Source of the DNA: DATBLE01 sp050258035 | Lineage (GTDB): Bacteria; Actinomycetota; Thermoleophilia; Gaiellales; Gaiellaceae | Direction of reading: 5' to 3' | Assembly: GCA_050258035.1 (NCBI GenBank) | Contig: JBLMYA010000036.1 | Coordinates: forward strand, 1-36,704 | Length of the DNA stretch: 36,704 nt | Shown: one piece after another, positions 7,720-15,758 of the stretch | Layout of the letters: each line of letters begins with the position of its first letter | Numbering within the stretch: position 1 is the stretch's first letter | Notes under the pieces: generated by a model | Told to the model about the DNA's origin: nothing | The model's database searches: none | Seen by the model: only the letters and a program-made list of their open reading frames with translations | Translations under genes and position numbers: made by a program

Positions 7720-8039
7720 GACGACGAGTACCGGGCCGCGGCTTCCTTGACTTCCGCTTCGGTCCAGAGCCGTTTGGCCGTGTTCTCCGGCGTGAGGAGT
7801 GGGCCGATCAACCTTGGCGACGTGCTTCCCTGCTCGTGAGCCGCCCCGTAGGCACAGGCCATGACGAGATGTGGCGACCCGCCCGGCACGTCGACGATCT
7901 GTCCGGACCAGGTGTACACGTGATCGCCCGCGGCGCAGCGTTGCGCTTGGGCGTGGAGGCGGCTGGCGGCCTCTGCCGTGCGGGGTGTCGGGCCCGGAAT
8001 CGAGTGGCGGAACTGCGTATCCATCCTCTTTCTTGTCAT
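7716..8039 (-). CDS. Hypothetical protein
   Basis: The protein has 107 residues from ATG 8039; a second ATG at 8024 is preceded directly by AAAGAGG, too close to be a normal site. The central part (AAGDHVYTWSGQIVDVPGGSPHLVMACAYGAAHEQG) and the basic helical end (TAKRLWTEAEVKEAAARY) look like a folded protein. I do not recognise the family. The ribosome site is poor and composition is somewhat less biased than that of the neighbours, so a decayed gene is possible. Confidence 0.45.
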   Translation of the reverse strand: MTRKRMDTQFRHSIPGPTPRTAEAASRLHAQAQRCAAGDHVYTWSGQIVDVPGGSPHLVMACAYGAAHEQGSTSPRLIGPLLTPENTAKRLWTEAEVKEAAARYSSS

Positions 8040-8088
8040 AGATCGGCAGGGGGGAAAAGGGAAGGAGCCCTGGTTGAAGTCACTCGAT

Positions 8089-8106
8089 GGAGGTAGACGA
8101 ACCTCC
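8089..8106 (-). terminator. Weak hairpin downstream of the gene at 8155-8478
   Basis: GGAGGT at 8089-8094 pairs with ACCTCC at 8101-8106 around a 6-nt loop, about 50 nt after the stop of the minus-strand gene. There is no T-run. It is the only local structure in this intergenic stretch. Confidence 0.25.
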
Positions 8107-8154
8107 GCATGAATACGAGGTGCGCGCCTTCGGTCCTTCGCCGGATCGGACAGC

Positions 8155-8478
8155 CTAGTCGGAACCTTCCTCCGCCGGCGGATCGTTGTCCCAGAAGAAC
8201 TGCTCGCGCGCGATCCGCGGCTGTCCCTCGACGAGCGGGCGCCATTCGTCCAGCGCCTCCCTCAGCATCCAGTGGAAGGGTTCGTCGACGAGCGAGTCGA
8301 CGAGCCACTCGACCTGAGGTGCCTCGAAGACGAAGACGACCTCCGTCGAGGAGAGAAAGACGCTGTGGCGAACGAACCCGCCTCCCCGCAGGTCGAAGGG
8401 CGGGCCTTTCGCGATCAACGCTCTCGCTCGCGGCTCGCTCCCCGGCTTCAACCGGGCGATGAGCGCCAGACGCTCCAC
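8155..8478 (-). CDS. Small hypothetical alpha/beta protein
   Basis: The protein has 107 residues from GTG 8478, supported by GGAGG about 5 nt upstream. It begins MERLALIARLKPGSEPRARALIAKGPPFD and continues with HSVFLSSTEVVFVFEAPQVEWLVDSLV, a strand-helix-strand pattern like ferredoxin-like, dimeric alpha/beta barrel proteins (a resemblance only). The end is acidic with WDNDPPAEE. No catalytic motif is visible. It is the upstream neighbour of the 7716-8039 gene on the same strand. Confidence 0.6.
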   Translation of the reverse strand: MERLALIARLKPGSEPRARALIAKGPPFDLRGGGFVRHSVFLSSTEVVFVFEAPQVEWLVDSLVDEPFHWMLREALDEWRPLVEGQPRIAREQFFWDNDPPAEEGSD

Positions 8479-8552
8479 GCATCCCTCCTCTTCACGACGC
8501 GACCGCTGCCGCTCCGCACTCTACGCGTGTCGGCTCGAAACGGGGGCGGACG

Positions 8553-9332
8553 TCAGCGGCCGCCGCCTTCGCCCGGTGCGGAGACGGGAACGAGCAGCAC
8601 CGGCAGATGCGCCCGTTCGAGCGTCTCGCGGACGACGGGGGCACGGGCGGACGAGAGCTCCCGCGACCAGCCGAGAGCGATGAGGTCGCAGTCGCTCTCC
8701 GTGGCGACGATCGGAATGAGCTCGCCGATCCGGCCGACCCGGGTCTCGAGCTGGACGTCGCCGATTCCCCAGCGGCAGTAGCGGCGCACGAACTCATCCG
8801 ACCAGGCAGGCTGCTCGTGCTGCGGCTGGTCGGTGAAGGCAGGGATCGATTCCGCGTCGTGGATGTGCAGTGCGAGCACGTCGATCCCCGCTTCGCGCGC
8901 GGGTTCGAAGAACCAGCGCGGCGTGAGTGCGCTCGAGACGAGACCCTCGATCGGAACGAGTACTCTCCGAAACGCCACCGGCGGCTCGGCGTCGGGCGGC
9001 ACGATCATCACCGGCTTGGGCAGCGTGCTGGCGACGGCCGATGCAGTCCCCCCGAGCGGCCTGCGCGCAGACGGCGACCCGCGGGCGCCGATCGCGAGAG
9101 CGACGACATCGCCGGATCGGCCCGCTTCGACGAGCCGCTCGACGACAGGGCCCTTGATCGTCCGAAACGGGATGTCCGCCGCCTCGGCGGCGCCCCGTGC
9201 CGTGCGATCGCCGTCCGTCTGCACGTGCAACGCCTGCACCTCGGCGTCGAGGAGCGCCGCGAGCGTGCTCGCCGCCGCGAGCAGAGCCTTCCCGGCGAGA
9301 CTGTTGTCCAGGGCTGCAAGAACGTTCTTCAT
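8553..9332 (-). CDS. Tandem universal stress protein (two Usp domains)
   Basis: The protein has 259 residues from ATG 9332, overlapping the stop of the upstream gene (ATGA). Domain 1 covers about residues 1-112 (NVLAALDNSLAGKALL … VVALAIGARGSPSARRPLGGTASAVASTLPKPVMIVP). The glycine-rich GxxG…GG(S/T) segment is the ATP-binding signature. Domain 2 covers about 120-252 (RRVLVPIEGLVSSALTP … DLIALGWSRELSSARAPVVRETLERAHLPVLLVPV) and has a weaker signature. Cytoplasmic Usp proteins bind ATP or AMP and respond to starvation or stress. Coupling to a GH65 phosphorylase suggests shared expression linked to energy or trehalose-type reserves (inference). Confidence 0.92.
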   Translation of the reverse strand: MKNVLAALDNSLAGKALLAAASTLAALLDAEVQALHVQTDGDRTARGAAEAADIPFRTIKGPVVERLVEAGRSGDVVALAIGARGSPSARRPLGGTASAVASTLPKPVMIVPPDAEPPVAFRRVLVPIEGLVSSALTPRWFFEPAREAGIDVLALHIHDAESIPAFTDQPQHEQPAWSDEFVRRYCRWGIGDVQLETRVGRIGELIPIVATESDCDLIALGWSRELSSARAPVVRETLERAHLPVLLVPVSAPGEGGGR

Positions 9333-12139
9333 CTCGCCGTCACCTCCCAGTGTTCATCTCCTTGCCGAACCTGCCAGTCGTCCGGGGTGGCAGTCACGCC
9401 GTCGTGATCGATGCGAAGCCGAAGCGGTCTTCCGCGGAAACGCAGCGAGAACTCGAGCGCGTTCCACTCCTTCGGCAGCCGCGGATCGACGAGCAGTGCG
9501 TCGCCACGCGGCCAGATCCCGCCGAACCCGAAGACGAACGCCTGCCACAGCCCGCCCATCGTCGCCAGATGGAGGCCGCCGGCCGTGGTGCCGGTCAGAT
9601 CGTCGAGGTCCATCCGCGCAGCGATCCGCAGAGCTTCGAGCGCAGGACGGTATCGGCCGGCCCGGGCGAGGACGCTCGCATGGATAGCGGGAGAGAGCGA
9701 GCTGCCGTGCGCGGTTCGGGGCTCGTAGAAGTCGAGGTTCGGATCGAGCGAACCAGGCGCCACCTCGTCCGGCAGAAGGTGATGGATCATCAGCACGTCC
9801 GCCTGCTTGAGCACCTGCGCGGCTTCCGTCCGGTCGGCGCCGAGCAGGAGGTCGGCAGCGATCGGCCGGCGCGGAGCGATCTCCTCGATCACGAGCGGGT
9901 CGAGCTCGAAGAAGCCGGCGAACTGCTCGTAGAGGCCGCTTGCCCGATCGTACCCGTCGACGAGCATTTCGCCGATCTTCAGCCAGGCCGTTCGCTCGTC
10001 CTCGTCGACGCCGTCAAGGGCTGCCGCCTGCCGGAGGTTCCAGCGGGCGAGCACATTGGTGAACGCGTTGTCGTCGACCGGCTCGTGGTACTCGTCCGGA
10101 CCGATCACGCCGTAGATGTGCGCCCGGCCGTCCTGGCCGAAGCGCACGCGTGACGCCCAGTAGCGGGCAGTCTCGATCAGGAGATCGCGCCCCGGGCCGG
10201 TCGCGAACGCGTGATCTCCGGTCCAGGCGACGTAGTGCGCCGCCGCCCAGGCGACGTCGCCGGTGATGTGCTCCTCGAGCTCGCCGGTCCGGATTGCGAC
10301 GAGCTCACCCGTCGCGAGGTGCGCGGCCTCGGGTGTCACGTCGCGTCCATCGCCGGCCGACTCCCACGCGAACCGGGCCCCTTGCCGTCCGCGCGAGCGG
10401 GCGATTTCCCGGGCTGCGGGGAGGCGGCGCACCCGGTACTCGAGCATTGCCCTCGCAGCCTCCGGGTGAGTGGCCGCGAGGAAGGGCAGCACGAACACGT
10501 CGCTGTCCCAGAACACGTGGCCCCGGTAGGCAGGGCCGGTCAACCCGCGTGCACCGACTGCCGCCTCGCCCGTGTCCGCCACCGATGCCATCAGATGGAA
10601 CAGGGCTACCCGAATCCCACGTTGCAGCTCCGGGTCACCCTCGACGACGACATCAGCCTCCTCCCAGCGACTCGCCCAGCGTTCCCGATGCTCGCGTAGC
10701 AGCCCTTCGAACCCGATCTTCCCTGCGGCGGCGAGGGCCGCATGCGCCGCGTCCGGGTCGGGGTCGTAAGCACCGAGGCGTTCGAGGACGCGGCCGCGGC
10801 GGCGGTTTCGAACAGCCATCGCCACCGGCTCGTGCGCTCGGCGGCGGTGGCGCGTGACGGCGACGGTTGGATTCGCGTGCGCGCGGAGCGCGACGGTGCC
10901 CGGCTGCCCGAGCGAAGAGAAGCGAAGCGAGGTGAGGGCGCCCTCCTCGTGCAGGAGCCCGGTTGCCAGGTCGAGCCGGCGTGTGATCTTCGGCCGATTT
11001 CGCCGTGCGGGAGCAACACGCGTCCAGTCGGGGCAAGGCGCCAGCTCGGTGGCGGGCCCGCTCCCGACGTACACCCCGGAGAAGAGGACTCCGGGGGCGG
11101 CCGCCTGATGGTCGAACAGCGGCGCGCCCCGTGTTCCCAGCCGCCCGTCCGCCAGCGTGAGGATCGACTCGCGCACGCGTTCCAGATGCGGGTCGATTCC
11201 TTCGAACGTGAGCGTCCACTCGGGGTCGCCGTCCACGTCGGGGACGTCGCCACGCCGGCGGCGTTCGAGCTGGTCGGCGAGGATCCCGACGAACGCACCC
11301 GGTCCCCCGCCGAGCTCCGTGACCTCCGCTGGAGCCCCGGTCGGTTCCGCCCCGACCGACACCGCCGTCGCCCGGGCCCCTTCCGGCACCAGGAGGAAGG
11401 AGTCGCTGCCGGTGAGGCCGCCCAGCTGTCCGAATTCGTCTCCCGCGATCAGGACGAGCCCGGGTGCGATCCCCCGGCGCTTCAGCTCCGCGAACGACCA
11501 GCGGGCAGCATCGGCCTTGTCCGTGAGCCCTATCTCGACGTGCTTGGCGTCGCTGGTGACGCGCGGGTCGGCCAAGCCCGAGGCCTCGGAGGCGGCGAGC
11601 GCCACCGCGACCGCTTCGTCGAGGCCCGAAAGACCGGCGTTGCGTAGACGTTCCTGCACTGCCGCGAGCAGCTCCGTGATCCGCGCTTTCGGCGGGTCGG
11701 TCCACCCGGGCTCGGGAATCAGGTCGATCTTCCTGCGGTTCAATCGCTGCGAGACGATCTCAGCGTGGACGCCCCGTCTCGCCAGCTCCTCCACGGTCGC
11801 CTCCGCGGCCGCATCGAGCGCTGCGTCCTCCTCAGGTGTCGCGTTCCGGGCCTCGACCAGTTCAAGCCCGCCCGCGTTCGCCGCGTAGACTTCGGAGCCG
11901 CGGTTGACGCACAAGTTGAGCCGCCCCGGACCGGCCGGCCGCGCGCCAAGCTGCCCATCCACGTTGCCGACGTGCGTGCCGGTGATCACGATCAGGTCGA
12001 GGCCGAGAACTGTCAGCTCCTCGATCAGCGCCCGCAGCACACCGGCGTCGGCAGTACGGTCGGGCACCGCGGTGCCGTCCCAGTCGAAGACGATGGCCTC
12101 GAAGCGGCGGTCGAGGGGAGGCGGTAGCCGACGGTTCAC
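9329..12139 (-). CDS. HAD phosphatase-GH65 glycoside phosphorylase fusion
   Basis: The protein has 936 residues from GTG 12139. Residues 1 to about 295 are a HAD hydrolase: FDWDGT with Asp19/Asp21, VITGTH (Thr54), a class II cap, and AGDEFG near 233-238. From about 305 onward it is a GH65 phosphorylase: RGHVFWDSDVFVLPFL, GVIGPDEYHEPVDDNAF with the general acid Glu near 683, KQADVLMIHHLL near 778, and YEPRTAHGSSLSPAIHA. GH65 enzymes phosphorolyse alpha-linked disaccharides (maltose, trehalose, kojibiose) to beta-glucose-1-phosphate. Mycobacterial OtsB1-type proteins also join HAD and GH65 domains. The sugar specificity and the HAD substrate are not readable. It is coupled to the Usp gene. Confidence 0.92.
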   Translation of the reverse strand: MNRRLPPPLDRRFEAIVFDWDGTAVPDRTADAGVLRALIEELTVLGLDLIVITGTHVGNVDGQLGARPAGPGRLNLCVNRGSEVYAANAGGLELVEARNATPEEDAALDAAAEATVEELARRGVHAEIVSQRLNRRKIDLIPEPGWTDPPKARITELLAAVQERLRNAGLSGLDEAVAVALAASEASGLADPRVTSDAKHVEIGLTDKADAARWSFAELKRRGIAPGLVLIAGDEFGQLGGLTGSDSFLLVPEGARATAVSVGAEPTGAPAEVTELGGGPGAFVGILADQLERRRRGDVPDVDGDPEWTLTFEGIDPHLERVRESILTLADGRLGTRGAPLFDHQAAAPGVLFSGVYVGSGPATELAPCPDWTRVAPARRNRPKITRRLDLATGLLHEEGALTSLRFSSLGQPGTVALRAHANPTVAVTRHRRRAHEPVAMAVRNRRRGRVLERLGAYDPDPDAAHAALAAAGKIGFEGLLREHRERWASRWEEADVVVEGDPELQRGIRVALFHLMASVADTGEAAVGARGLTGPAYRGHVFWDSDVFVLPFLAATHPEAARAMLEYRVRRLPAAREIARSRGRQGARFAWESAGDGRDVTPEAAHLATGELVAIRTGELEEHITGDVAWAAAHYVAWTGDHAFATGPGRDLLIETARYWASRVRFGQDGRAHIYGVIGPDEYHEPVDDNAFTNVLARWNLRQAAALDGVDEDERTAWLKIGEMLVDGYDRASGLYEQFAGFFELDPLVIEEIAPRRPIAADLLLGADRTEAAQVLKQADVLMIHHLLPDEVAPGSLDPNLDFYEPRTAHGSSLSPAIHASVLARAGRYRPALEALRIAARMDLDDLTGTTAGGLHLATMGGLWQAFVFGFGGIWPRGDALLVDPRLPKEWNALEFSLRFRGRPLRLRIDHDGVTATPDDWQVRQGDEHWEVTAR

Positions 12140-12436
12140 GTTGAGCCCGGACGCTGCGTGATCGTACCCCGCCCCTCGGTGAGGGCACTTCGCCCATCAA
12201 CCGTTCGTGTTCGATGCGTCCGCGGAGGCAAAGGCCCTGAAACCTCCTCCGCTCGCACTTCTACACACACGCCATGAGCCTGACATCGGGGGATTCTCCG
12301 ACTGCCGATCTCCGGGTGAGGTCCTGGTCGCAGTCCGATCCTCTTGTCCGAGCGACCGTGTCCCCTGGCCTGGTTCGGTGGCTTCCCAGATGGCGGAGCC
12401 GAGCCGAGGCGCCAGACTGACCGCGTAGGAGGTGGC

Positions 12437-12625
12437 GTGTCGGCAAGGTTGGGTCTTGCACTCCTGGCCGCGGCACTCGCGGTCGTGCCCGCCGCCCGCT
12501 GCTACAGCAGCGTCTGGTACCGCGACGGCGCCGGCGACGTGAAAGGGGGCCGGGCCCGATATCGGGAACGGCGATCGCTCCAAACCGGCGAGGGGGACAG
12601 TCGAGTGCCGTCCCCCTCGCAATTG
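12437..12625 (+). pseudogene. Frameshifted N-terminal remnant of a secreted protein
   Basis: AGGAGG at 12427-12432 precedes a GTG at 12437 that opens a signal peptide (SARLGLALLAAALAVVPAAR) followed by WYRDGAGDVKGG. The frame then turns into arginine-rich nonsense. Reading one base later continues as GPDIGNGDRSKPARG, so the pair gives GDVKGG-GPDI, like the GD(x)GGPDI pattern at the start of secreted beta-sandwich domains. Neither frame continues into a recognisable domain before the opposite gene ends at 12641. This looks like a truncated, frameshifted gene. A sequencing error could explain the shift but not the missing remainder. Confidence 0.4.
12589..12619. terminator. Strong 10-bp hairpin between converging units
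   Basis: CGAGGGGGAC at 12589-12598 pairs perfectly with 12610-12619 around an 11-nt loop, about 20 nt beyond the stop of the minus-strand gene at 12641. No T-run follows on either strand, as is common for candidate terminators in GC-rich actinobacteria. It falls within the remnant described at 12437. Confidence 0.45.
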
Positions 12626-12640
12626 CCTCGGATTGCTGCC

Positions 12641-13018
12641 TCAGACGCCGATCGGCGTGCGCTCGTACGCCGGCAGCACCTCCTCTTCGAGCAGCTTGTA
12701 TTCGCGCTCGACGAGCTCGCCGGTGATCGCCGGGATCACGCTGAACTTCGCGTGCTCCACCATCGCGCGCCGCCGCAGCATCTCGAGATCCTCGCGCACC
12801 AGGAGCTCGAACAGCTTCACCTGGTCGGCGAAAACGAGCGTGAACCCGTTCAACTCGCCGCCGTGCGGATCGAGCAGGAACGTCTTGAAATCCTCGATCT
12901 CGCCGTTCGCCTTGAGGCCGTCGAGGATCTCGATCCACTCGTGGTAGGTCTCGAGCGCCGCGCGCTCGCGGCCGGGGAACGTCCCGCCCCAGCCGACAAA
13001 CAGCACCGTCTCCTTCAC
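12641..13018 (-). CDS. Hypothetical protein, 125 residues
   Basis: The start chosen is GTG 13018 (KETVLFVGWGG), because AAAGGGGG lies about 8 nt upstream; GTG 13027 is an alternative, and the longer open frame to 13087 is unlikely. The body reads YHEWIEILDGLKANGEIEDFKTFLLDPHGGELNGFTLVF, then a helical part ending in REYKLLEEEVLPAYE. This looks like a small single-domain soluble protein with an alpha/beta core. No family or catalytic motif is recognised. Confidence 0.65.
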   Translation of the reverse strand: MKETVLFVGWGGTFPGRERAALETYHEWIEILDGLKANGEIEDFKTFLLDPHGGELNGFTLVFADQVKLFELLVREDLEMLRRRAMVEHAKFSVIPAITGELVEREYKLLEEEVLPAYERTPIGV

Positions 13019-13109
13019 CAGACTCACCCCCTTTCGAATGCGGAGACCCCTTCCGCCTACACTCGTCGAGCCGGGCCCGCCAGCCAAAAAGTGACCAACG
13101 GAGAGCGAG

Positions 13110-13135
13110 GGGAGGCTGATGCTGCTCAGCCTCCC
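13110..13135 (-). terminator. Perfect 10-bp hairpin, possible terminator
   Basis: GGGAGGCTGA at 13110-13119 pairs with 13126-13135 around a 6-nt loop. It lies about 100 nt downstream of the 2TM gene (stop 13235) and upstream of the gene starting at 13018. A short T-run on the minus strand (13090-13086) comes 20 nt after the stem. It could end the 2TM transcript or lie in the leader of the next gene. Confidence 0.35.
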
Positions 13136-13234
13136 ACCGGACGTGCTAGTGCCCGGACGTCCTGAGCCCGTGGACGGTGACTATCCCGCCGGCCCGGTCT
13201 GGGTATCGGGGAGCGCGCGGATGGGCAGGGCAGG

Positions 13235-13537
13235 TCAGGCCGGACCGGTTCCTCCGATCCGATGGATCTCGCGCTCGATGTCGGCCTCGGTGATCGGCCG
13301 ACCGAGGCGGCCCCAGGTGCGAAGCAGCCGCAGGCCGTCCAGCAGCAGGAAGCAGCCCCAGATGATCGACACCCACGCGGGCCAGGGCAGACCGTCCACC
13401 GAGCGATCGAAGATCGCCCAGACCAACCAGAGCACCGCGTTCACAGCCACGTAACTGCCCAGGTCGGCGAAGAACTTCCGCCTTCGCTCCAGGCGCCTGA
13501 TCGCGAATTCGCGCAACTCCTGATCCTCTTCCGTCAT
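13235..13537 (-). CDS. 2TM-domain membrane protein
   Basis: The protein has 100 residues from ATG 13537, supported by GAGGAGGGGGG just upstream. It begins with an acidic helix (TEEDQELREFAIRRLERRRKFFADLGSY). Two membrane helices follow (VAVNAVLWLVWAIF and PAWVSIIWGCFLLLDGLRLL) separated by a short loop. A tail ITEADIEREIHRIGG completes it. The pattern RRKFF…L..Y…N…W matches the 2TM (PF13239-type) domain, often found with or near histidine kinases; here it stands alone. The role is unknown. Confidence 0.8.
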   Translation of the reverse strand: MTEEDQELREFAIRRLERRRKFFADLGSYVAVNAVLWLVWAIFDRSVDGLPWPAWVSIIWGCFLLLDGLRLLRTWGRLGRPITEADIEREIHRIGGTGPA

Positions 13538-13775
13538 TTCGCCCCCCTCCTCGAGGGATACCGGAAGGCTTGCCCGCCTCCACGGGGAACGCATCGGGTA
13601 ACCCACTGATCTCGTCCACGCCGTCGCACGGACGCGCGCCCAGAAAGAACCCTGCCGGGGTCATGACCAGCTTCATCCAGGAGACGAGCCGTGGTCACGC
13701 GCCGGCGCTCGGCGCCGAGGATGACTCCCCCACCTCCGCGACCGGCAACCCGGAGGTCTGACCGAGGCCGAACTC
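13538..13775. other. Gap without a convincing gene
   Basis: Between the 2TM gene and the hairpin at 13776 the frames are short and of low complexity. An ATG at 13663 on the plus strand opens 32 codons ending at 13761, without a ribosome site. I see no RNA gene here. Confidence 0.4.
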
Positions 13776-13818
13776 GCGTCGGGTCGGGTCTCGCCGCCCG
13801 CGGCGCCCGACCCGACGC
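13776..13818 (-). terminator. Strong terminator-like hairpin after the PPOX gene
   Basis: GCGTCGGGTCGGG at 13776-13788 pairs perfectly over 13 bp with 13806-13818. The 17-nt loop can itself fold (CGCCG/CGGCG). It begins 8 nt beyond the stop of the minus-strand gene ending at 13826. There is no T-run, but the stem is very stable. Confidence 0.65.
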
Positions 13819-13825
13819 ATGCCCT

Positions 13826-14224
13826 TCAGCCGCGCATGTCGACGCCCCAGACGCTCACGGGCTCGATCGAGACAACCACGCGGGACTCGCCCGGGCCGTC
13901 GACCGTCCTCAGGTCGGTCCCGCCGTACTTCGCGCCGACCTTGTCGGCGAATGCGTAGTCGTCGTCCGGCTCGATCCGCGCCCGACCGCGGATCTCGAGG
14001 TAGCGGTACGGGTTGCCGAGGTCGAGGATGAAGAGACTGCACTCCGGCCGCGCCCGGAGGTTCTTCGTCTTCAACCGAACGGTGTTGAGCGAGACCTTCA
14101 CCTCCCCCTCGTCGAACAAGAACCAGACCTCGCTCAGCGCCGGGAAGCCGCCCCGGTCGATCGTCGCCAGCGTTGCGACCTCGGCGTCGAGCAGGTCGCG
14201 ATGGGAGCCGGGGAAGTCGGTCAC
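13826..14224 (-). CDS. Pyridoxamine 5'-phosphate oxidase-fold (PPOX) protein
   Basis: The protein has 132 residues from GTG 14224. It starts HRDLLDAEVATLATIDRGGFPALSEVWFLFDEGEVKVSLNTVRLKTKNLRARPECSLFIL and continues with NPYRYLEIRGRARI. This is the split-barrel flavin-binding fold of F420/FMN-dependent PPOX proteins, with the usual KTKNLRARP cofactor-contacting segment. The F420 class is common in actinobacteria, so an F420H2-dependent reductase is the most likely kind, though FMN cannot be excluded. It is divergent from the gene at 14254, with a 29-bp gap. Confidence 0.85.
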   Translation of the reverse strand: MTDFPGSHRDLLDAEVATLATIDRGGFPALSEVWFLFDEGEVKVSLNTVRLKTKNLRARPECSLFILDLGNPYRYLEIRGRARIEPDDDYAFADKVGAKYGGTDLRTVDGPGESRVVVSIEPVSVWGVDMRG

Positions 14225-14253
14225 GCGGGCATTCTGACGGTAGGTTCGCAGGC

Positions 14254-14853
14254 ATGCCGCTCCGGAACCGTGTCACCCCGCTCGGCGAACTGATCGCCGA
14301 TCCCGCGCGCGGCCTCGTCTACGGCAACCGCGGCTGCCTGCACGACGACCGCGGCGAGATCCGCCGGCGCTTCGCCACCCGGCGGTGGATCGCCTGCCGC
14401 CTCGAGTTCAGCGGCTGGCAGCGCACGGCCCTGATGCAGCCCGGGAAGTTCACCGAGCTGTTCTTCCTCGACGAGGCGACCGCGCTGGCGGCAGGACACC
14501 GGCCCTGCGCGCTCTGCCGCCGGGAGGACTACCGCCGGTTCCTCGGCGTCGTCGGCGCGACCGGGGCGGACGAGATCGACGAGCGGCTCCATCGGGAGCG
14601 GCTCGACGGACACGGCCGCCGGTTCCACGCCGCCGCCCTCGACGACCTCCCCGACGGCACGTTCGTGCTCCACGACGCGGAACCGTGGCTCCTTCGGCAC
14701 GGCGCCCTCCTGCGCTGGACGCCGGCCGGCTACGGGGATCGGATCGTTCCAAGCCGACGTCGGGCCCAGGCGATCACGCCGCCCTCGCTCGTCGATCTCC
14801 TCCGCAGCGGCTGGGAACCGGTCGTCCCGCTTCTCCATGCTTCGGCCGGGTGA
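14254..14853 (+). CDS. Conserved-type hypothetical protein with CxxC pair
   Basis: The protein has 199 residues from ATG 14254. It reads PLRNRVTPLGELIADPARGLVYGNRGCLH, then RRWIACRLEF, LMQPGKFTELFFLDEATALAAGHRPCALCRREDY. The C85-x2-C88 within HRPCALCRR resembles the metal-binding segment of Ada-like N-terminal domains (resemblance only). There is no signal peptide or helix-turn-helix. I have an impression of a widespread actinobacterial family of unknown function; I cannot name it. Confidence 0.7.
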   Translation: MPLRNRVTPLGELIADPARGLVYGNRGCLHDDRGEIRRRFATRRWIACRLEFSGWQRTALMQPGKFTELFFLDEATALAAGHRPCALCRREDYRRFLGVVGATGADEIDERLHRERLDGHGRRFHAAALDDLPDGTFVLHDAEPWLLRHGALLRWTPAGYGDRIVPSRRRAQAITPPSLVDLLRSGWEPVVPLLHASAG

Positions 14854-14913
14854 CGAACCACTCCGGTCGAGCTACCTCTAAAGGGCTACGCGAGACGCAC
14901 CGAATGGGAAAGC

Positions 14914-15753
14914 ATGCGGCTTCGCACCGCCGCCCTCCTCGCGGTTGCCCTCGCGCTCGCGGCGCCGCGAGCGGCCCGCGCCGCCGGCGACGCCGACGTC
15001 GCCGCGCTCCAGGTCGGCCTCGCGGCGCACGACCTCTACTCGGACGACGTGGACGGCTACGCCGGGCCGCACACGCTGGCCGGCCTCAGACGTCTGCGCG
15101 GGGCGACCACGCTCTTCGCTCCGGCGACGCGAGCGGCGCTCGGCGGCTACGGGGCCTACGCACTCGGAACCCGGCCGCTCGTCGCCGGGACCTTCGGGTG
15201 GGACGTCTCCGCCCTCCAGTTCAAGCTCGCGTGGCACGGCTTCCCGTCCGGACGGTTCGACGGAGTCTTCGGCCGGCGGACGAGGGCAGCGCTACTCCGC
15301 TTCCAGCACTGGGCGGGCATCGACCCGATCGGGGTCGCGGGACCGCGGACGCTTGCGGCGTTGCAGCTGCCGCCGCCCGCGTGCCCGTTGCGGCTCTCGG
15401 TTCCCATCGATGCCCAGGCAACCGACGGGTTCGGGCCGCGCGGCTCCGGCTTCCATACCGGTATCGACTACCCGGCGCCGACGGGAACGCCCGTGACCGC
15501 CGCGCACGACGGCGTGGTCCGAGCGACGGGCTGGCTGCCGGGCTACGGCCGGGTCGTCGTGCTGGGCCACGACCACGGAGTGACGACCCTGTACGCGCAC
15601 CTGTCGCGGATCATGGTCGATCCCGGTCGCTCGGTCGCACGCGGCGCCGTCCTCGGACTCGTCGGCCAGACGGGCGACGCGACCGGTCCGCACCTGCACT
15701 TCGAGGTGCGAGTCCGTGGCGCCGCGGTCGACCCGGCGCCCGCACTCGAATAG
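14914..15753 (+). CDS. Secreted peptidoglycan-binding M23 metallopeptidase
   Basis: The protein has 279 residues. The signal peptide spans about 1-24 (RLRTAALLAVALALAAPRAARA). There are two peptidoglycan-binding repeats, the first degenerate (about 26-80) and the second clearer (about 96-150, VSALQFKLAWHGFPSGRFDGVFG). An M23 LytM domain covers about 160-275. Zinc ligands are visible: His181 and Asp185 in GFHTGIDY, His260/His262 in GPHLHFEV, with His229 in YAHL as catalytic partner. It cleaves peptide cross-links in the cell wall outside the membrane. All catalytic residues are present, so it should be active. It converges with the reductase operon, only 5 bp between stops. Confidence 0.93.
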   Translation: MRLRTAALLAVALALAAPRAARAAGDADVAALQVGLAAHDLYSDDVDGYAGPHTLAGLRRLRGATTLFAPATRAALGGYGAYALGTRPLVAGTFGWDVSALQFKLAWHGFPSGRFDGVFGRRTRAALLRFQHWAGIDPIGVAGPRTLAALQLPPPACPLRLSVPIDAQATDGFGPRGSGFHTGIDYPAPTGTPVTAAHDGVVRATGWLPGYGRVVVLGHDHGVTTLYAHLSRIMVDPGRSVARGAVLGLVGQTGDATGPHLHFEVRVRGAAVDPAPALE

Positions 15754-15758
15754 CCCGC

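Noticed and set aside
13570..13761. Plus-strand 63-residue frame
   Set aside because: No ribosome site, low complexity, and it overlaps no recognisable motif.
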